Shown: piece by piece, positions 16,688 through 26,007 of the stretch
Position numbering within the stretch: position 1 is the stretch's first letter
How the letters are laid out: each line of letters begins with the position of its first letter
Assembly (NCBI GenBank): GCA_012960115.1
Contig: DUBX01000007.1
Location: 1 to 40,403 of the forward strand
DNA length: 40,403 nt
Reading direction: 5' to 3'
Origin: Porticoccaceae bacterium
GTDB taxonomy: Bacteria > Pseudomonadota > Gammaproteobacteria > Pseudomonadales > Porticoccaceae
Program-made: the position numbers and the translations under genes
The notes under the pieces: generated by a model
The model's database searches: none
What the model was told of the DNA's origin: nothing
What the model saw: the letters and a program-made list of their open reading frames with translations, nothing else

Positions 16688-18166
16688 TCAAGCGTCATTG
16701 CTTAACGAACATCTTGGCCGACTAAATTCCATATCTTTCTCTTTGACCGACCCAAAGCGCAAGCCCAGCAGATCTAAGAAGTAATTTTGATGGAGTCGCC
16801 AAGGAGCAGCGACGCCCTCTTTGGGGAATTTATCTATCGAGCGGTTAATATAGCCTGAATCCAAACCGATAGATGCCACTCGCTTTAATTCTTTGTTGCT
16901 ATTGCGCGGAACACAAATCGACAATTTTTGTTTATCTAAATGCGTCAGTAACCGACAGACGTATTGACTGCTGAGATCACACTTTAAAGTCCATGAGGCG
17001 TTTGTATAGCCAGTAGCAAAGGCAAAATTAGGCACATCGCTCAACATCATCCCCTTATATTGTAATGTTTCTGATATATCGACAGACTTCCCATCTACAC
17101 TGATATGCATACCCCCCAAAGCAAGCAACTCAAGGCCAGTGGCGCTAATGATAATATCCGCATCCAAGACTTTACCTGATTCAAGTTCGATGCCGTCAGC
17201 GGTAAAGCGCCTAATATGATCTGTAACGACCGAAGATGTCCCTTTGCGTAATGATCGGAATAAATCACCGTTTGGCACCAAGCATAGCCTTTGATCCCAA
17301 GGATTGTAGCGCGGCGAGAAATGTGTGGCCACATCAAAGTCTTTTCCTAGCCAGATCTGAGTCCATTGAATTAATTTATTTTTTATATAGTCAGGTCGCT
17401 TTTTACTCATCTTGTACACAATCATCTGCGACAGCACATTTTTCCAGCGTGTGGCCCAATAAGCCACGTGATCCGGCAAATAGCGTTCTAATTTTTTTGC
17501 AGTAGAATCTATCTCAGGGCGCGAGACAACATAGGTAGGAGAGCGCTGAAGCATTGTGACATGGCCCGCACTCTTAGCCATCGATGGCACCAAGGTTATC
17601 GCTGTGGCGCCACTGCCTATAACAACGACTTTTTTGCCACTATAGTCTAGATCTTTAGGCCATTTTTGAGGATGAATTATCTGCCCTTTAAAGGCATCAG
17701 CTCCGGGAAATTCAGGCATGTAGCCTTGATCATATCGATAATATCCGGTGCAACTATAGACAAAATTACAGGTCATGGTCATCGTATCTTGGCCATTAAC
17801 TTTTAACACTAGAGTCCAGGTTGCAGTAGCACTGTCCCATGCAATACTCTCGACTGCCTGGTTATAACGAATGTGTTGTTCGATATCATATTCACGCGCA
17901 GTTTCACGAATATATTCAAGAATTGCCGGCCCATCGGCAATCGCTTTTTCATGCTTCCAGGGTTTAAAGCTATACCCCAGTGTGTGCATATCAGAATCTG
18001 ATCGTATTCCGGGATAACGAAAAAGGTCCCACGTCCCGCCCATCGCCGCGCGACTTTCGATAACAGCAAAGCTCTTGGTGGGCGTATCTTTGGTTAAATG
18101 GCAAGCTGCACCGATACCTGAGAGCCCGGCCCCTACAATAATTACATCGACATGTTCAACTGACAT
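16688..18166 (-). CDS. Baeyer-Villiger-type flavin-containing monooxygenase
   Basis: Inserts one oxygen atom from O2 into a ketone or heteroatom substrate using FAD and NADPH. Residues 12-17 (GAGLSG) bind FAD, residues 184-189 (GSGATA) bind NADPH, and between them residues 159-170 match the Baeyer-Villiger signature F-x-G-x-x-x-H-x-x-x-W-P (FKGQIIHPQKWP). GGTWDLFRYPGIRSDSDMHT is also typical. I start at the ATG giving 492 residues (MSVEHVDVII); a GTG three codons upstream is possible. Oxidation of cyclic or long-chain ketones is typical for this branch; no substrate gene is nearby. It is transcribed alone. Confidence 0.9.
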   Translation of the reverse strand: MSVEHVDVIIVGAGLSGIGAACHLTKDTPTKSFAVIESRAAMGGTWDLFRYPGIRSDSDMHTLGYSFKPWKHEKAIADGPAILEYIRETAREYDIEQHIRYNQAVESIAWDSATATWTLVLKVNGQDTMTMTCNFVYSCTGYYRYDQGYMPEFPGADAFKGQIIHPQKWPKDLDYSGKKVVVIGSGATAITLVPSMAKSAGHVTMLQRSPTYVVSRPEIDSTAKKLERYLPDHVAYWATRWKNVLSQMIVYKMSKKRPDYIKNKLIQWTQIWLGKDFDVATHFSPRYNPWDQRLCLVPNGDLFRSLRKGTSSVVTDHIRRFTADGIELESGKVLDADIIISATGLELLALGGMHISVDGKSVDISETLQYKGMMLSDVPNFAFATGYTNASWTLKCDLSSQYVCRLLTHLDKQKLSICVPRNSNKELKRVASIGLDSGYINRSIDKFPKEGVAAPWRLHQNYFLDLLGLRFGSVKEKDMEFSRPRCSLSNDA

Positions 18167-18274
18167 AAGCTTCACTTATAAAGTGTTTTAATGGCAAGAG
18201 TCTACCCTAGAGGACCCTTTTCAGATGTCCCCTGTGTGACAAAAAACGATTGGCTATATCCGTGGGAATAAGCC

Positions 18275-18880
18275 CTAAAACCAACCTTTCACTGCCTTAT
18301 CTAGACCTGCGGTGCACCTCACCAGTTGGGCGTTATAGATCTCTGCCTGACCTTTTACCTTAGCGGCAATATTTAATAACTGTGGTTTCTTGTTAAAACT
18401 ACCACGCGAATAGCCTCCCCAACCCTCATGATAGGCAAGATACTGACGGAAAGGGTCCGATTTAGAAATACCAAGTCTTCGGTGGCTTTTGTTGGTATAC
18501 CAGCCAATGAAATTGATCGCGTCACGAAAATCATCTCGGTCGTGACCCCGGTTTCCCGTCGCCTTTTTATAGTCATTCCACGCCGGATCTTGAGCTTGCG
18601 CATAACCATAAGCCGACGATCTTCGTGGTAAAGGAATAAATAAAAATCTAGGCCTGTCCGGTCTTACATCAGCTCTAAAACTAGATTCTTGCTTCATGAT
18701 CGCCATCATTACCGTGATTGGCGTGCCCCAGTGGTTATGGGCTGCACGAGCATCTTCATACCAATCCGTTTCACCCCAAAATATTTTACAAATATCATCT
18801 ATCTTTGTGGGCTGGTAGGTTGAGCAACTGCTCAGCATCAAGGCAACAAACGAAAGTATCAAAGGAGATTTATACGTCAT
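18275..18880 (-). CDS. Lytic-transglycosylase (SLT)-domain lipoprotein
   Basis: A small outer-membrane-type lipoprotein predicted to cleave peptidoglycan glycan strands. The signal peptide ends in LSSC (Cys19). The SLT-like core shows the catalytic Glu in IMKQESSFR, then a SAYGYAQAQDPAW stretch equivalent to the G-L-M-Q-x-x-P region of lytic transglycosylases, and a late YLAYHEGWGGY. At 201 residues it is compact, near EmtA in size. It starts 17 bp after the nitroreductase gene and is probably read with it. Confidence 0.87.
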   Translation of the reverse strand: MTYKSPLILSFVALMLSSCSTYQPTKIDDICKIFWGETDWYEDARAAHNHWGTPITVMMAIMKQESSFRADVRPDRPRFLFIPLPRRSSAYGYAQAQDPAWNDYKKATGNRGHDRDDFRDAINFIGWYTNKSHRRLGISKSDPFRQYLAYHEGWGGYSRGSFNKKPQLLNIAAKVKGQAEIYNAQLVRCTAGLDKAVKGWF

Positions 18881-18897
18881 TCAAGGTTACCTATCCA

Positions 18898-19488
18898 TTA
18901 ACCGTTATTAGGCCAAACGCTAAAGAAATCGTCAGCAATTAAAGGCCTAATATGTCTATCTCGGTTAGTGGGCGTACCCAAATATAAAAAGCCTATAATC
19001 TCTTCATTTTCAATAATGCCCAACCCTTGCTTAATAATCTGAGAAATAGCGTAAGGGCCTGTGCGCCAAACTGAACCAAATCCATGCGCGTAAGCTGCCA
19101 AGCCAATATTATTCATTACGCCGCCTGTCGCGATAGCCTGCTCTAGATCTGGGACCTTAGGGTGGCTTTTATAACACGCAATACCCACAACGATGAGAGG
19201 CGCCCGAAAGGCCTTTGCGTAGGCACCATCGACCTCCTTCAGCTCTGCACTTGGGTTGCTATCTTTGCAGTGATCCACAAAAAGCTCTCCAAGGTCCTTT
19301 CGATCGTCTCCCGATATCGTCAAAAAGCGCCAGGGTCTCAAATGCATGTGGTCAGGAGCTCGCAGAGAAGCCGAAAAAATAGACTCTAAAACCTCAAGAT
19401 CTGGAGCCGGCTCCTCAAGCCGCGGGTGCGACCGCCTATCACCTATAAGTTGCGTGACTTGCTCGCCTATTTTAGTACCGAGAATCAT
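18898..19488 (-). CDS. Small nitroreductase (YdjA-like)
   Basis: An FMN-dependent oxidoreductase of the compact nitroreductase subgroup. The 196-residue length, the RRSHPRLEEPAPD start, ASLRAPDHMHLRPWRF (FMN phosphate contacts) and the C-terminal IIGFLYLGTP are characteristic of YdjA homologues. The physiological substrate of this subgroup is not settled. It is the first gene of a two-gene unit with the lytic transglycosylase. Confidence 0.88.
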   Translation of the reverse strand: MILGTKIGEQVTQLIGDRRSHPRLEEPAPDLEVLESIFSASLRAPDHMHLRPWRFLTISGDDRKDLGELFVDHCKDSNPSAELKEVDGAYAKAFRAPLIVVGIACYKSHPKVPDLEQAIATGGVMNNIGLAAYAHGFGSVWRTGPYAISQIIKQGLGIIENEEIIGFLYLGTPTNRDRHIRPLIADDFFSVWPNNG

Positions 19489-19842
19489 CCCAAAAATCCT
19501 TTCAGTAAGAGGTAAATACCATACAGCATGAGACCAGAATCTTAATTCTTATGCCCAAGCCAATAGTGCGAGCTGTCTGCTTTTAATAGCATTATAAACT
19601 GGACAGTCTGAAAATAAATTGTAGCACAGGCGGATAGTTGAAAAATGGCAATCAACTTCATTAACAAGCATTAGCAGTTTCGAAGATGCGCAGTAATGTT
19701 GCTTATCTTAGACTTAGCGTATTGACGGTTTTATGCCTACCCATGCATCATAAGCGACTAGAGAAGTCTCAAAATTAGTTCGGCAGTAGATATCAAAAAA
19801 AGTTAAAATTATCGCTCACAAAAACACCTCCAGGTAGCTCTA
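19489..19842. other. Intergenic region upstream of purU-sox operon
   Basis: About 350 bp between the divergent nitroreductase and purU genes. It must contain the promoter of the sox operon. A TTGACG at 19722-19727 could be a -35, but no good -10 lies 16-18 bp further on. I see no riboswitch-like structure, RNA gene or repeat by eye. Confidence 0.4.
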
Positions 19843-20721
19843 ATGACAACGATATCCGCCAACACAGAACGTTATATTTTTACCGGAACATGCCGTGCAG
19901 TAACAGGTGTAGTCGCTGCGGTAACTAGCTTTCTGGCTGACAGGGACTGCTATATCTGTGCTCTGGAACAGTTTGATGATGAGTCTACTGAAAAATTCTT
20001 TATGCGTGCCGTTTTCCGCCGACAGAAAAATGCGCCCAGTATTGTCACCATGACGGAAGAATTTGCCAGCATATCAAAGACATTCGGTATGGAATGGGAT
20101 TTTCACCGCCCATCCACACCTGTGAAAACCATTATTTTAGTGTCCAAATACGATCATTGCCTAGACGACCTTTTGTATCGCAAGCGCAAAGGTGAAATCA
20201 ACATGGATGTCACCGCGGTTGTATCCAATCACCAAGACCTTAGACCTATGGTTGAGAGAGAAGGTATTCGCTTTATACACCTTCCTGTGACACCAGAAAC
20301 CAAATCTCAACAAGAACAACGTTTGCTAGAGATTATTGCGGAAACCCATTCAGAACTTGTTGTGTTAGCGCGCTATATGCAAATTCTGTCCGACGAGTTA
20401 ACTAAAAAGCTGGCTGGTCGTTGCATTAATATTCATCACTCCTTCTTACCTGGTTTTAAGGGGGCCAAACCGTATCATCAGGCTTTTAATCGAGGCGTTA
20501 AGGTGATCGGAGCCACAGCGCATTACGTAACCTCTGATCTAGACGAGGGGCCCATCATTGAACAAATGCTCACTCGCGTCGACCATAACTGTGGTCCTGA
20601 GCAATTAGTGGGTGTAGGCCGAGACAATGAGAGCATGGCATTGGCGAAGGCGGTTAAATATCATATTGAGCGACGCGTTTTCTTGGACGGCAATAAAACT
20701 GTGGTTTTCAACGGCAGTTAA
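19843..20721 (+). CDS. purU: Formyltetrahydrofolate deformylase PurU
   Basis: Hydrolyses 10-formyl-THF to formate and THF. An N-terminal ACT domain (about residues 8-85, TGTCRAVTGVVAAVTSFLAD) is followed by the formyltransferase fold with the catalytic triad Asn196, His198 and Asp234 (INIHHSFLPGFKGAKPY and TSDLDEGPI). The 292-residue length is normal. It is the first gene before soxB, 25 bp away, and paralogues in this position are thought to recycle the folate loaded with C1 by sarcosine demethylation. It is therefore more likely a catabolic PurU than one serving purine synthesis. Confidence 0.93.
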   Translation: MTTISANTERYIFTGTCRAVTGVVAAVTSFLADRDCYICALEQFDDESTEKFFMRAVFRRQKNAPSIVTMTEEFASISKTFGMEWDFHRPSTPVKTIILVSKYDHCLDDLLYRKRKGEINMDVTAVVSNHQDLRPMVEREGIRFIHLPVTPETKSQQEQRLLEIIAETHSELVVLARYMQILSDELTKKLAGRCINIHHSFLPGFKGAKPYHQAFNRGVKVIGATAHYVTSDLDEGPIIEQMLTRVDHNCGPEQLVGVGRDNESMALAKAVKYHIERRVFLDGNKTVVFNGS

Positions 20722-20746
20722 CCTTTATATCTAAAGAGAGCAGACT

Positions 20747-21988
20747 ATGCCTTTTGGCCTTTTAAAATACGGATTAAGCAGTCAATATCCTGCCAAGCAC
20801 CACTTTACGCCATCTAAAGATCTTAAAAAGCACTATGACGTTGTGATTATTGGTGGCGGCGGTCATGGTGCTGCGATTGCCTATAACCTAGCCAAATATC
20901 ACGGCATTACCAATGTTGCAATCCTTGAAAAAGCCTATCTGGGTGGCGGAAACACCGCGCGAAATACAGCCGTTATTCGATCCAATTACTTGACCGAATC
21001 AGGCGTTAAATTTTATAGCGAATCAGTCAAGCTCTATAACAACCTAAGTAACGAATTTAACTATAATGTGATGATGGAAAATCGTGGTCAGCTAACGCTG
21101 GCCCACAGTGATGCCGCTATTCGTAGTTTTCGCTGGCGAGCTGAGGTGAACCAGCACATGGGAGTGCGCTCAGAGCTAGTCGACCGTCAAACCATCTCCG
21201 AATTAGTCCCTAATCTTAATATGTCCGAAGACAGCCGATATCCTATTTTAGCGGGACTTTGGCATGCCGATGGCGCTACCGCACGCCATGATGCTGTGGC
21301 ATGGGGTTACGCAAAAGGCGCTTGCGATCGAGGTGTGGAATTACATCAACTAACTGAAGTGGAAGATATTGAAATAACTAGTGGCCGAGTCACTGCCGTA
21401 AAAACCAATCGCGGCAAGGTCGAATGCGGCTGCGTTGTCCAAGCTGTTGCCGGTGCGAGTTCCATAGTCGCCAAAAAAGCGGGCATTCCGCTACCTATTC
21501 ACTGCTACCCTTTGCAGGCGATGGTAACTCAGCCGTACAAACCGATTTTGACCCCTCATGTCAGTTCCCCACAGGTGCACGTTTATGTGCATCAGACATC
21601 CCGGGGAGAATTTGTTATTGGTGGTGGGTCAGATCCCTACCCTCTCTATAACACCCGAGCGACATTAGATCAGCGTGAATCTCTGTCAGCTGCCGCAATG
21701 GAGTTGTTTCCCTTTCTATCGCAAGCAAGGCTGTTACGGCAATGGGCTGGCACTACTGACATGACCCCTGATTACAGTCCAATCATGGGGTTAAGCCCCG
21801 TAGAAAACTATTACTTGGATGCTGGATGGGGAACCTGGGGGTTTAAAGCCACCCCAATTTGCGGTGTCACTATGGCTGAGCTGGTAGCCACCAAGAAAGT
21901 ACCTGAGATTATCAGACCCTTTGAACTAGAGCGATTTTATCGCTTCGAACAGATCAATGAAGCCGGCGCCACCGCCGCTAGTCACTAG
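20747..21988 (+). CDS. soxB: Sarcosine oxidase subunit beta
   Basis: The flavin-carrying subunit that oxidises sarcosine (N-methylglycine) to an imine. The dinucleotide-binding motif is at residues 36-41 (GGGGHG) in YDVVIIGGGGHGAAIAYNL; NTARNTAVIRSNYLT follows as in other SoxB. ARHDAVAWGYAKGA contains His181, which lies in the region where heterotetrameric enzymes attach FMN covalently (assignment from memory). The C-terminal GWGTWGFKATPICG is conserved. The 413-residue length fits. It is followed directly by soxD, soxA and soxG, the usual B-D-A-G order. Confidence 0.95.
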   Translation: MPFGLLKYGLSSQYPAKHHFTPSKDLKKHYDVVIIGGGGHGAAIAYNLAKYHGITNVAILEKAYLGGGNTARNTAVIRSNYLTESGVKFYSESVKLYNNLSNEFNYNVMMENRGQLTLAHSDAAIRSFRWRAEVNQHMGVRSELVDRQTISELVPNLNMSEDSRYPILAGLWHADGATARHDAVAWGYAKGACDRGVELHQLTEVEDIEITSGRVTAVKTNRGKVECGCVVQAVAGASSIVAKKAGIPLPIHCYPLQAMVTQPYKPILTPHVSSPQVHVYVHQTSRGEFVIGGGSDPYPLYNTRATLDQRESLSAAAMELFPFLSQARLLRQWAGTTDMTPDYSPIMGLSPVENYYLDAGWGTWGFKATPICGVTMAELVATKKVPEIIRPFELERFYRFEQINEAGATAASH

Positions 21989-21998
21989 GAGAAGGTCG

Positions 21999-22301
21999 TT
22001 GAAACTACTCACATGCCCGCTCAATGGTTCGCGTAATATTGCAGAATTCACCTATGGTGGAGAGTACCACGCAACACCGGACCATATCTCAACATCAGCA
22101 CGAGATTGGGCTGAGCACGTCTTCTTTCATGATAATGCTGCGGGCATGGTCACGGAATGGTGGTGCCATACGGCGAGCTCATTTTGGTTTCTCGCTGAAC
22201 GTAACACCATCACCGACGAGGTTATTCGTACCTTTAAGGCCGATGAAATATACACCGAGAGAATCGATTTTAGTGCGGCAAAGACAGAGAGCCGATCATG
22301 A
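21999..22301 (+). CDS. soxD: Sarcosine oxidase subunit delta
   Basis: The small structural subunit of heterotetrameric sarcosine oxidase. It begins at a TTG at 21999, chosen because AGGAGAAGG at 21987-21995 overlaps the soxB stop and lies just upstream, and because the product then starts MKLLTCPLNG like other SoxD. The 100 residues contain the family landmarks AEFTYGGEYHA and the WWCHTASSFWF segment. Its stop overlaps the soxA start by 4 bp, indicating translational coupling. Known SoxD binds zinc through two Cys, a His and a third Cys; here positions 9 and 61 are Asn and Ser, so the site looks broken. Confidence 0.9.
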   Translation: MKLLTCPLNGSRNIAEFTYGGEYHATPDHISTSARDWAEHVFFHDNAAGMVTEWWCHTASSFWFLAERNTITDEVIRTFKADEIYTERIDFSAAKTESRS

Positions 22302-25204
22302 AAAATCGACTACCCTCACCCTACGGCACATTGATTAATCGCGAAAAATCCATTCAGTTTGAGTTTGAGTCAAAAACCTATAATGGCTTTCAGGGCGATA
22401 CCATTGCTAGTGCATTGATCGCTAACAACCAAACATTACTCAGCCGCTCCTTCAAGTACCACCGACCCAGGGGTGCGCTAACCATGGCTGGGCAAGATGC
22501 GAATACCATGGTGCAACTTCCATCTAATCCTAATGCATTGGCCGATCGAGAACTTATCAGTGAAGGACTAAAGGTCACTGGCCAAAATTATTCTGGGAGC
22601 CTAGAAAAAGATCGAGGTGAATGGCTTGGCCTTTTCTCACGGTTTTTACCGGTGGGATTTTATTACAAGGCATTTTTTAAGCCCCGTGGTATCTGGGAAA
22701 AATGGGCGCCATTAATTCGTAAAAAAGCCGGTCTGGGTGTTATTGACCAGCAATTGGTGCCTGACTATTACGATAAACAATATAAATTTTTTGATGTCGT
22801 TATTGTTGGTGGCGGTCCCGCTGGGATGCAAGCCGCTATAGAATCTGCGGTAGAGAACTGTGAAGTTCTGTTGGTCGACGAGAATCCAAGTCTCGGCGGC
22901 TCCCTCAATTACAGTCGCTTTGATGTCGAAGGTACTCGAGGCAAAAAGCAGCTTAATGAACTACTTGATGCCATTAATGCTAAGCCAAATATTTCAGTAA
23001 TGACTAACGCAGTCTGTAATGGTTGGTTTGCCGACAACTGGTTGCCCATTGTCACTAAGAGGCGTTTGTATAAGGTTCGTGCCAAGCAAACTATTATGTG
23101 TACTGGCTCGCTGGAACAACCCGCCATTTTCCATAACAATGATCTACCTGGGGTCATGATGAGCAGTGCCGCGCAGCGACTCGTGCACCTTTACGCTGTC
23201 AGCCCTGGGTCTCAAGCAGTTATTGTCACTGGCAACAATGACGGCTATGGCACAGCACTAGATCTTGATGATGCTGGCATTAAGGTCAATGCCATCGTCG
23301 ATTTACGCGATGAACCGATTTATGACGATATAGCTAAGGCGGCAGTGGCTCGGGGTATTAGGGTTGAAACCGGAACAACCGTCTATGCGGCCCACAGTAA
23401 AGGTGCCAATCATGTTGCCGCGGCAGAGATACGCAAAATTGTCAGCCAGGGTATCTGTGCCGTGCAAGGTGAAGTAATCACCTGCGATCTACTCTGCATG
23501 TCAGTGGGCTACACGCCGACGTATCAACTTGCTTGCCAGGCGGGAGGACAGCTAACCTATGATGATCAGTCAGCCATGTTTAGTCTGCAAAATTGCCCCC
23601 AATCACTCCAATTGGCAGGTTCAGTGGACAGCTTATGGTCACTTGATGCCGTTTTATTGGAATCCAAAAGGGCCGCGATGATAGCCACTAATGCGCTGGA
23701 ACTTACTAATGAGAAGGTAACTGATAGGGTTACTGAAAATACTCTCAGCCCCAATCACCCTTGGCCTATATTTGCCCACCCTAAGGGTAAAGAATTTATC
23801 GACTTTGACGAAGACCTAACCATTGCCGACATTATTAATGCAACGGGTGATGGCTATGAGCATATTCAATTAGTTAAGCGGTATTCAACCTGCGGAATGG
23901 GGCCCTCCCAGGGTCGCCATTCAGCGCTTGCTGCGGCTCGCTTGGTCGCCGCAGCGACTAACCGGACTGTCGCTGAAACAGGTGTTACTACAGCACGACC
24001 CCCATTTTCCGCTGAGCAGTTAGGTCATAGTGCTGGGCGCAGCTTTTATCCTGCCCGACGCAGCAATATGCACTATCGTCATCTCGAAGCCGGTGCCGAA
24101 ATGCTCCAAGCCGGTGCTTGGTACCGCCCAGCCTTTTATCACTTTAACAATAACGACCGGCAGACCTGTATAAACAAAGAAGTTAGTAATGTGCGTGACA
24201 ACGTTGGTCTAGTCGATGTCTCTACACTTGGCGGCATTGAAGTCCGCGGTGCCGATGCAAGCGAGTTTCTAAATCGTTTCTATACTTTTGGGTTTCTAAA
24301 ACAACCCGTCGGCAAAGCACGTTATGCTCTGCTTACCAATGAAGCAGGAGTGGTTATTGATGATGGCGTAGCCTGTCGTTTTGGCAACAATCATTACTAT
24401 GTGACCGCCACCACAGGTGGAGTCGACCGCGTCTATCAGAACATGCTCAAATGGAATGCTCAATGGCGACTGGACGTAGATATTGCCAATGTCACCTCAG
24501 CTTATTGCGGTGTCAATATTGCAGGACCTAATGCTCGAGCAGTGCTCCAAAAGGTCTGCTCTGATGTTGATTTATCAGCAAAGGCATTTCCTTATATGGG
24601 TGTTCGTTTAGGTAATGTCGGCGAGATTCCCGCAAGACTTATTAGAGTCGGTTTTGTCGGCGAATTAGGTTACGAAATTCATGTTCCTCAGCAATATGGT
24701 GAGGCCCTCTGGGACGCTCTCATGAGTGCAGGCAATGAACACAATATTCAACCGTTCGGCATAGAGGCACAGCGGATACTGCGACTTGAAAAAGGCCATA
24801 TTATTATCGGTCAAGATACTGATGCAATGTCAAACCCGAATGAAGTACAGATGGGTTGGGCTGTGTCTCGAACTAAACCATTTTTCGTTGGCGGGCGAAC
24901 TATCGCTGAATTAGAGAAAAAACCTAGCCTGCGTTGCTTAGTCGGTTTTGTGATCGATGATAGCAAGGTACCAATGCCGCAAGAAAGTCACCTAGTCGTA
25001 GATGATAAACAGATGACAGGACGTGTCACCTCTTGCAACTTCTCTCCAACCCTCGGCAAAGCCATTGGCCTTGCCTATGTGCCCCCTCAAAAGAGCGATG
25101 CGGGAAGTGTTATTGAGATAAAATCATTGGGTGGCGTACGAGTACTTGCCAAGGTCGTAAATTTGCCCTTCTTCGATCCCGATAATGCGCGGCAGGAGCT
25201 GTAG
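22298..25204 (+). CDS. soxA: Sarcosine oxidase subunit alpha
   Basis: The large subunit: it binds NAD and tetrahydrofolate and captures the formaldehyde-level carbon as 5,10-methylene-THF. Domains in order: an N-terminal ferredoxin-like fold without Fe-S cysteines (about 1-100, SRSFKYHRPRGALTMAG), a pyridine-nucleotide domain with GGGPAG at 171-176, and a C-terminal aminomethyltransferase (GcvT-like) half from about residue 590 (NVGLVDVSTLGGIEVRGADA, then GELGYEIHVP). The 968-residue length is normal. The stop is followed 2 bp later by soxG. Confidence 0.95.
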   Translation: MKNRLPSPYGTLINREKSIQFEFESKTYNGFQGDTIASALIANNQTLLSRSFKYHRPRGALTMAGQDANTMVQLPSNPNALADRELISEGLKVTGQNYSGSLEKDRGEWLGLFSRFLPVGFYYKAFFKPRGIWEKWAPLIRKKAGLGVIDQQLVPDYYDKQYKFFDVVIVGGGPAGMQAAIESAVENCEVLLVDENPSLGGSLNYSRFDVEGTRGKKQLNELLDAINAKPNISVMTNAVCNGWFADNWLPIVTKRRLYKVRAKQTIMCTGSLEQPAIFHNNDLPGVMMSSAAQRLVHLYAVSPGSQAVIVTGNNDGYGTALDLDDAGIKVNAIVDLRDEPIYDDIAKAAVARGIRVETGTTVYAAHSKGANHVAAAEIRKIVSQGICAVQGEVITCDLLCMSVGYTPTYQLACQAGGQLTYDDQSAMFSLQNCPQSLQLAGSVDSLWSLDAVLLESKRAAMIATNALELTNEKVTDRVTENTLSPNHPWPIFAHPKGKEFIDFDEDLTIADIINATGDGYEHIQLVKRYSTCGMGPSQGRHSALAAARLVAAATNRTVAETGVTTARPPFSAEQLGHSAGRSFYPARRSNMHYRHLEAGAEMLQAGAWYRPAFYHFNNNDRQTCINKEVSNVRDNVGLVDVSTLGGIEVRGADASEFLNRFYTFGFLKQPVGKARYALLTNEAGVVIDDGVACRFGNNHYYVTATTGGVDRVYQNMLKWNAQWRLDVDIANVTSAYCGVNIAGPNARAVLQKVCSDVDLSAKAFPYMGVRLGNVGEIPARLIRVGFVGELGYEIHVPQQYGEALWDALMSAGNEHNIQPFGIEAQRILRLEKGHIIIGQDTDAMSNPNEVQMGWAVSRTKPFFVGGRTIAELEKKPSLRCLVGFVIDDSKVPMPQESHLVVDDKQMTGRVTSCNFSPTLGKAIGLAYVPPQKSDAGSVIEIKSLGGVRVLAKVVNLPFFDPDNARQEL

Positions 25205-25206
25205 CC

Positions 25207-25935
25207 ATGACGACACTAGACCCAACTATGGGTATGCGGCGCAGTCAGCTATATCGACGCCATATAAACAATAATGCCGTGTTTAAAAAAACCGGTTCCG
25301 ATTTCGTCGTTAGTCACTACGACAATGGCAACAACCAACGCACAGAGCTAGACCAAGCGCGCTCCATGGCTATATGCGATCTATCAACGCTGTCAAGAAC
25401 TGGCTTTAAAGGCGCAGGGGCTCCTATTTGGGCAGAGAGCCAAGGCGTAAAACTACCCGATAGAGCCAACAGGGCTATCGTTCAACCTGACGGTTGTCTG
25501 GTGGCTAAGTTATCTGACCAAGAATTACTAATTCTCAGTGATATTTTGGCTAAAAGCCATCAAGTGACTGCCCTTGGAGAACAATCCACTAGCGATCATT
25601 TAGAAAATGACACTCAGACGTACTTGCTACCTCGAGGTGACAGCCATTGCTGGCTCGCAGTGACCGGTAACCAGGCTGCCGAGATGTTCTCAAAAGTTTG
25701 TGGCGTAGATTTACGCTCCCATAAATTTGCACTGGGCAATATTGCCCAGACGTCAGTTGCCAAGACCAATGCCATCGTCATTCGACAAGATCTAGGCCAA
25801 ACACTCAGCTATTTTATTTTGTGCGATATAAGCGCCACAGAGTTTCTGTGGGACTGTCTACTGGATGCCATGCAAGAATATGCCGGAAGCCCTGTGGGTA
25901 TTCGTGCATTAGAGCAACTAGTCGCTAGCCAATAA
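25207..25935 (+). CDS. soxG: Sarcosine oxidase subunit gamma
   Basis: The fourth subunit of the sarcosine oxidase complex, distantly related to GcvT/YgfZ folds. The 242-residue sequence has the GcvT-like IVRQDLGQT-type region (IVIRQDLGQTLSYF) and a weak RSMAICDLSTLSRTGFKGAGA start that matches SoxG. A GGAG lies just upstream of its ATG, inside the end of soxA. No glyA or serine dehydratase follows, although sox operons often carry them. Confidence 0.9.
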   Translation: MTTLDPTMGMRRSQLYRRHINNNAVFKKTGSDFVVSHYDNGNNQRTELDQARSMAICDLSTLSRTGFKGAGAPIWAESQGVKLPDRANRAIVQPDGCLVAKLSDQELLILSDILAKSHQVTALGEQSTSDHLENDTQTYLLPRGDSHCWLAVTGNQAAEMFSKVCGVDLRSHKFALGNIAQTSVAKTNAIVIRQDLGQTLSYFILCDISATEFLWDCLLDAMQEYAGSPVGIRALEQLVASQ

Positions 25936-26007
25936 CTAACCATCTGGCTGCATAGAACGCGTATCGAGTTTAGTTTTTTAACCTAGATTTTACGCTACAC
26001 TAACCTA

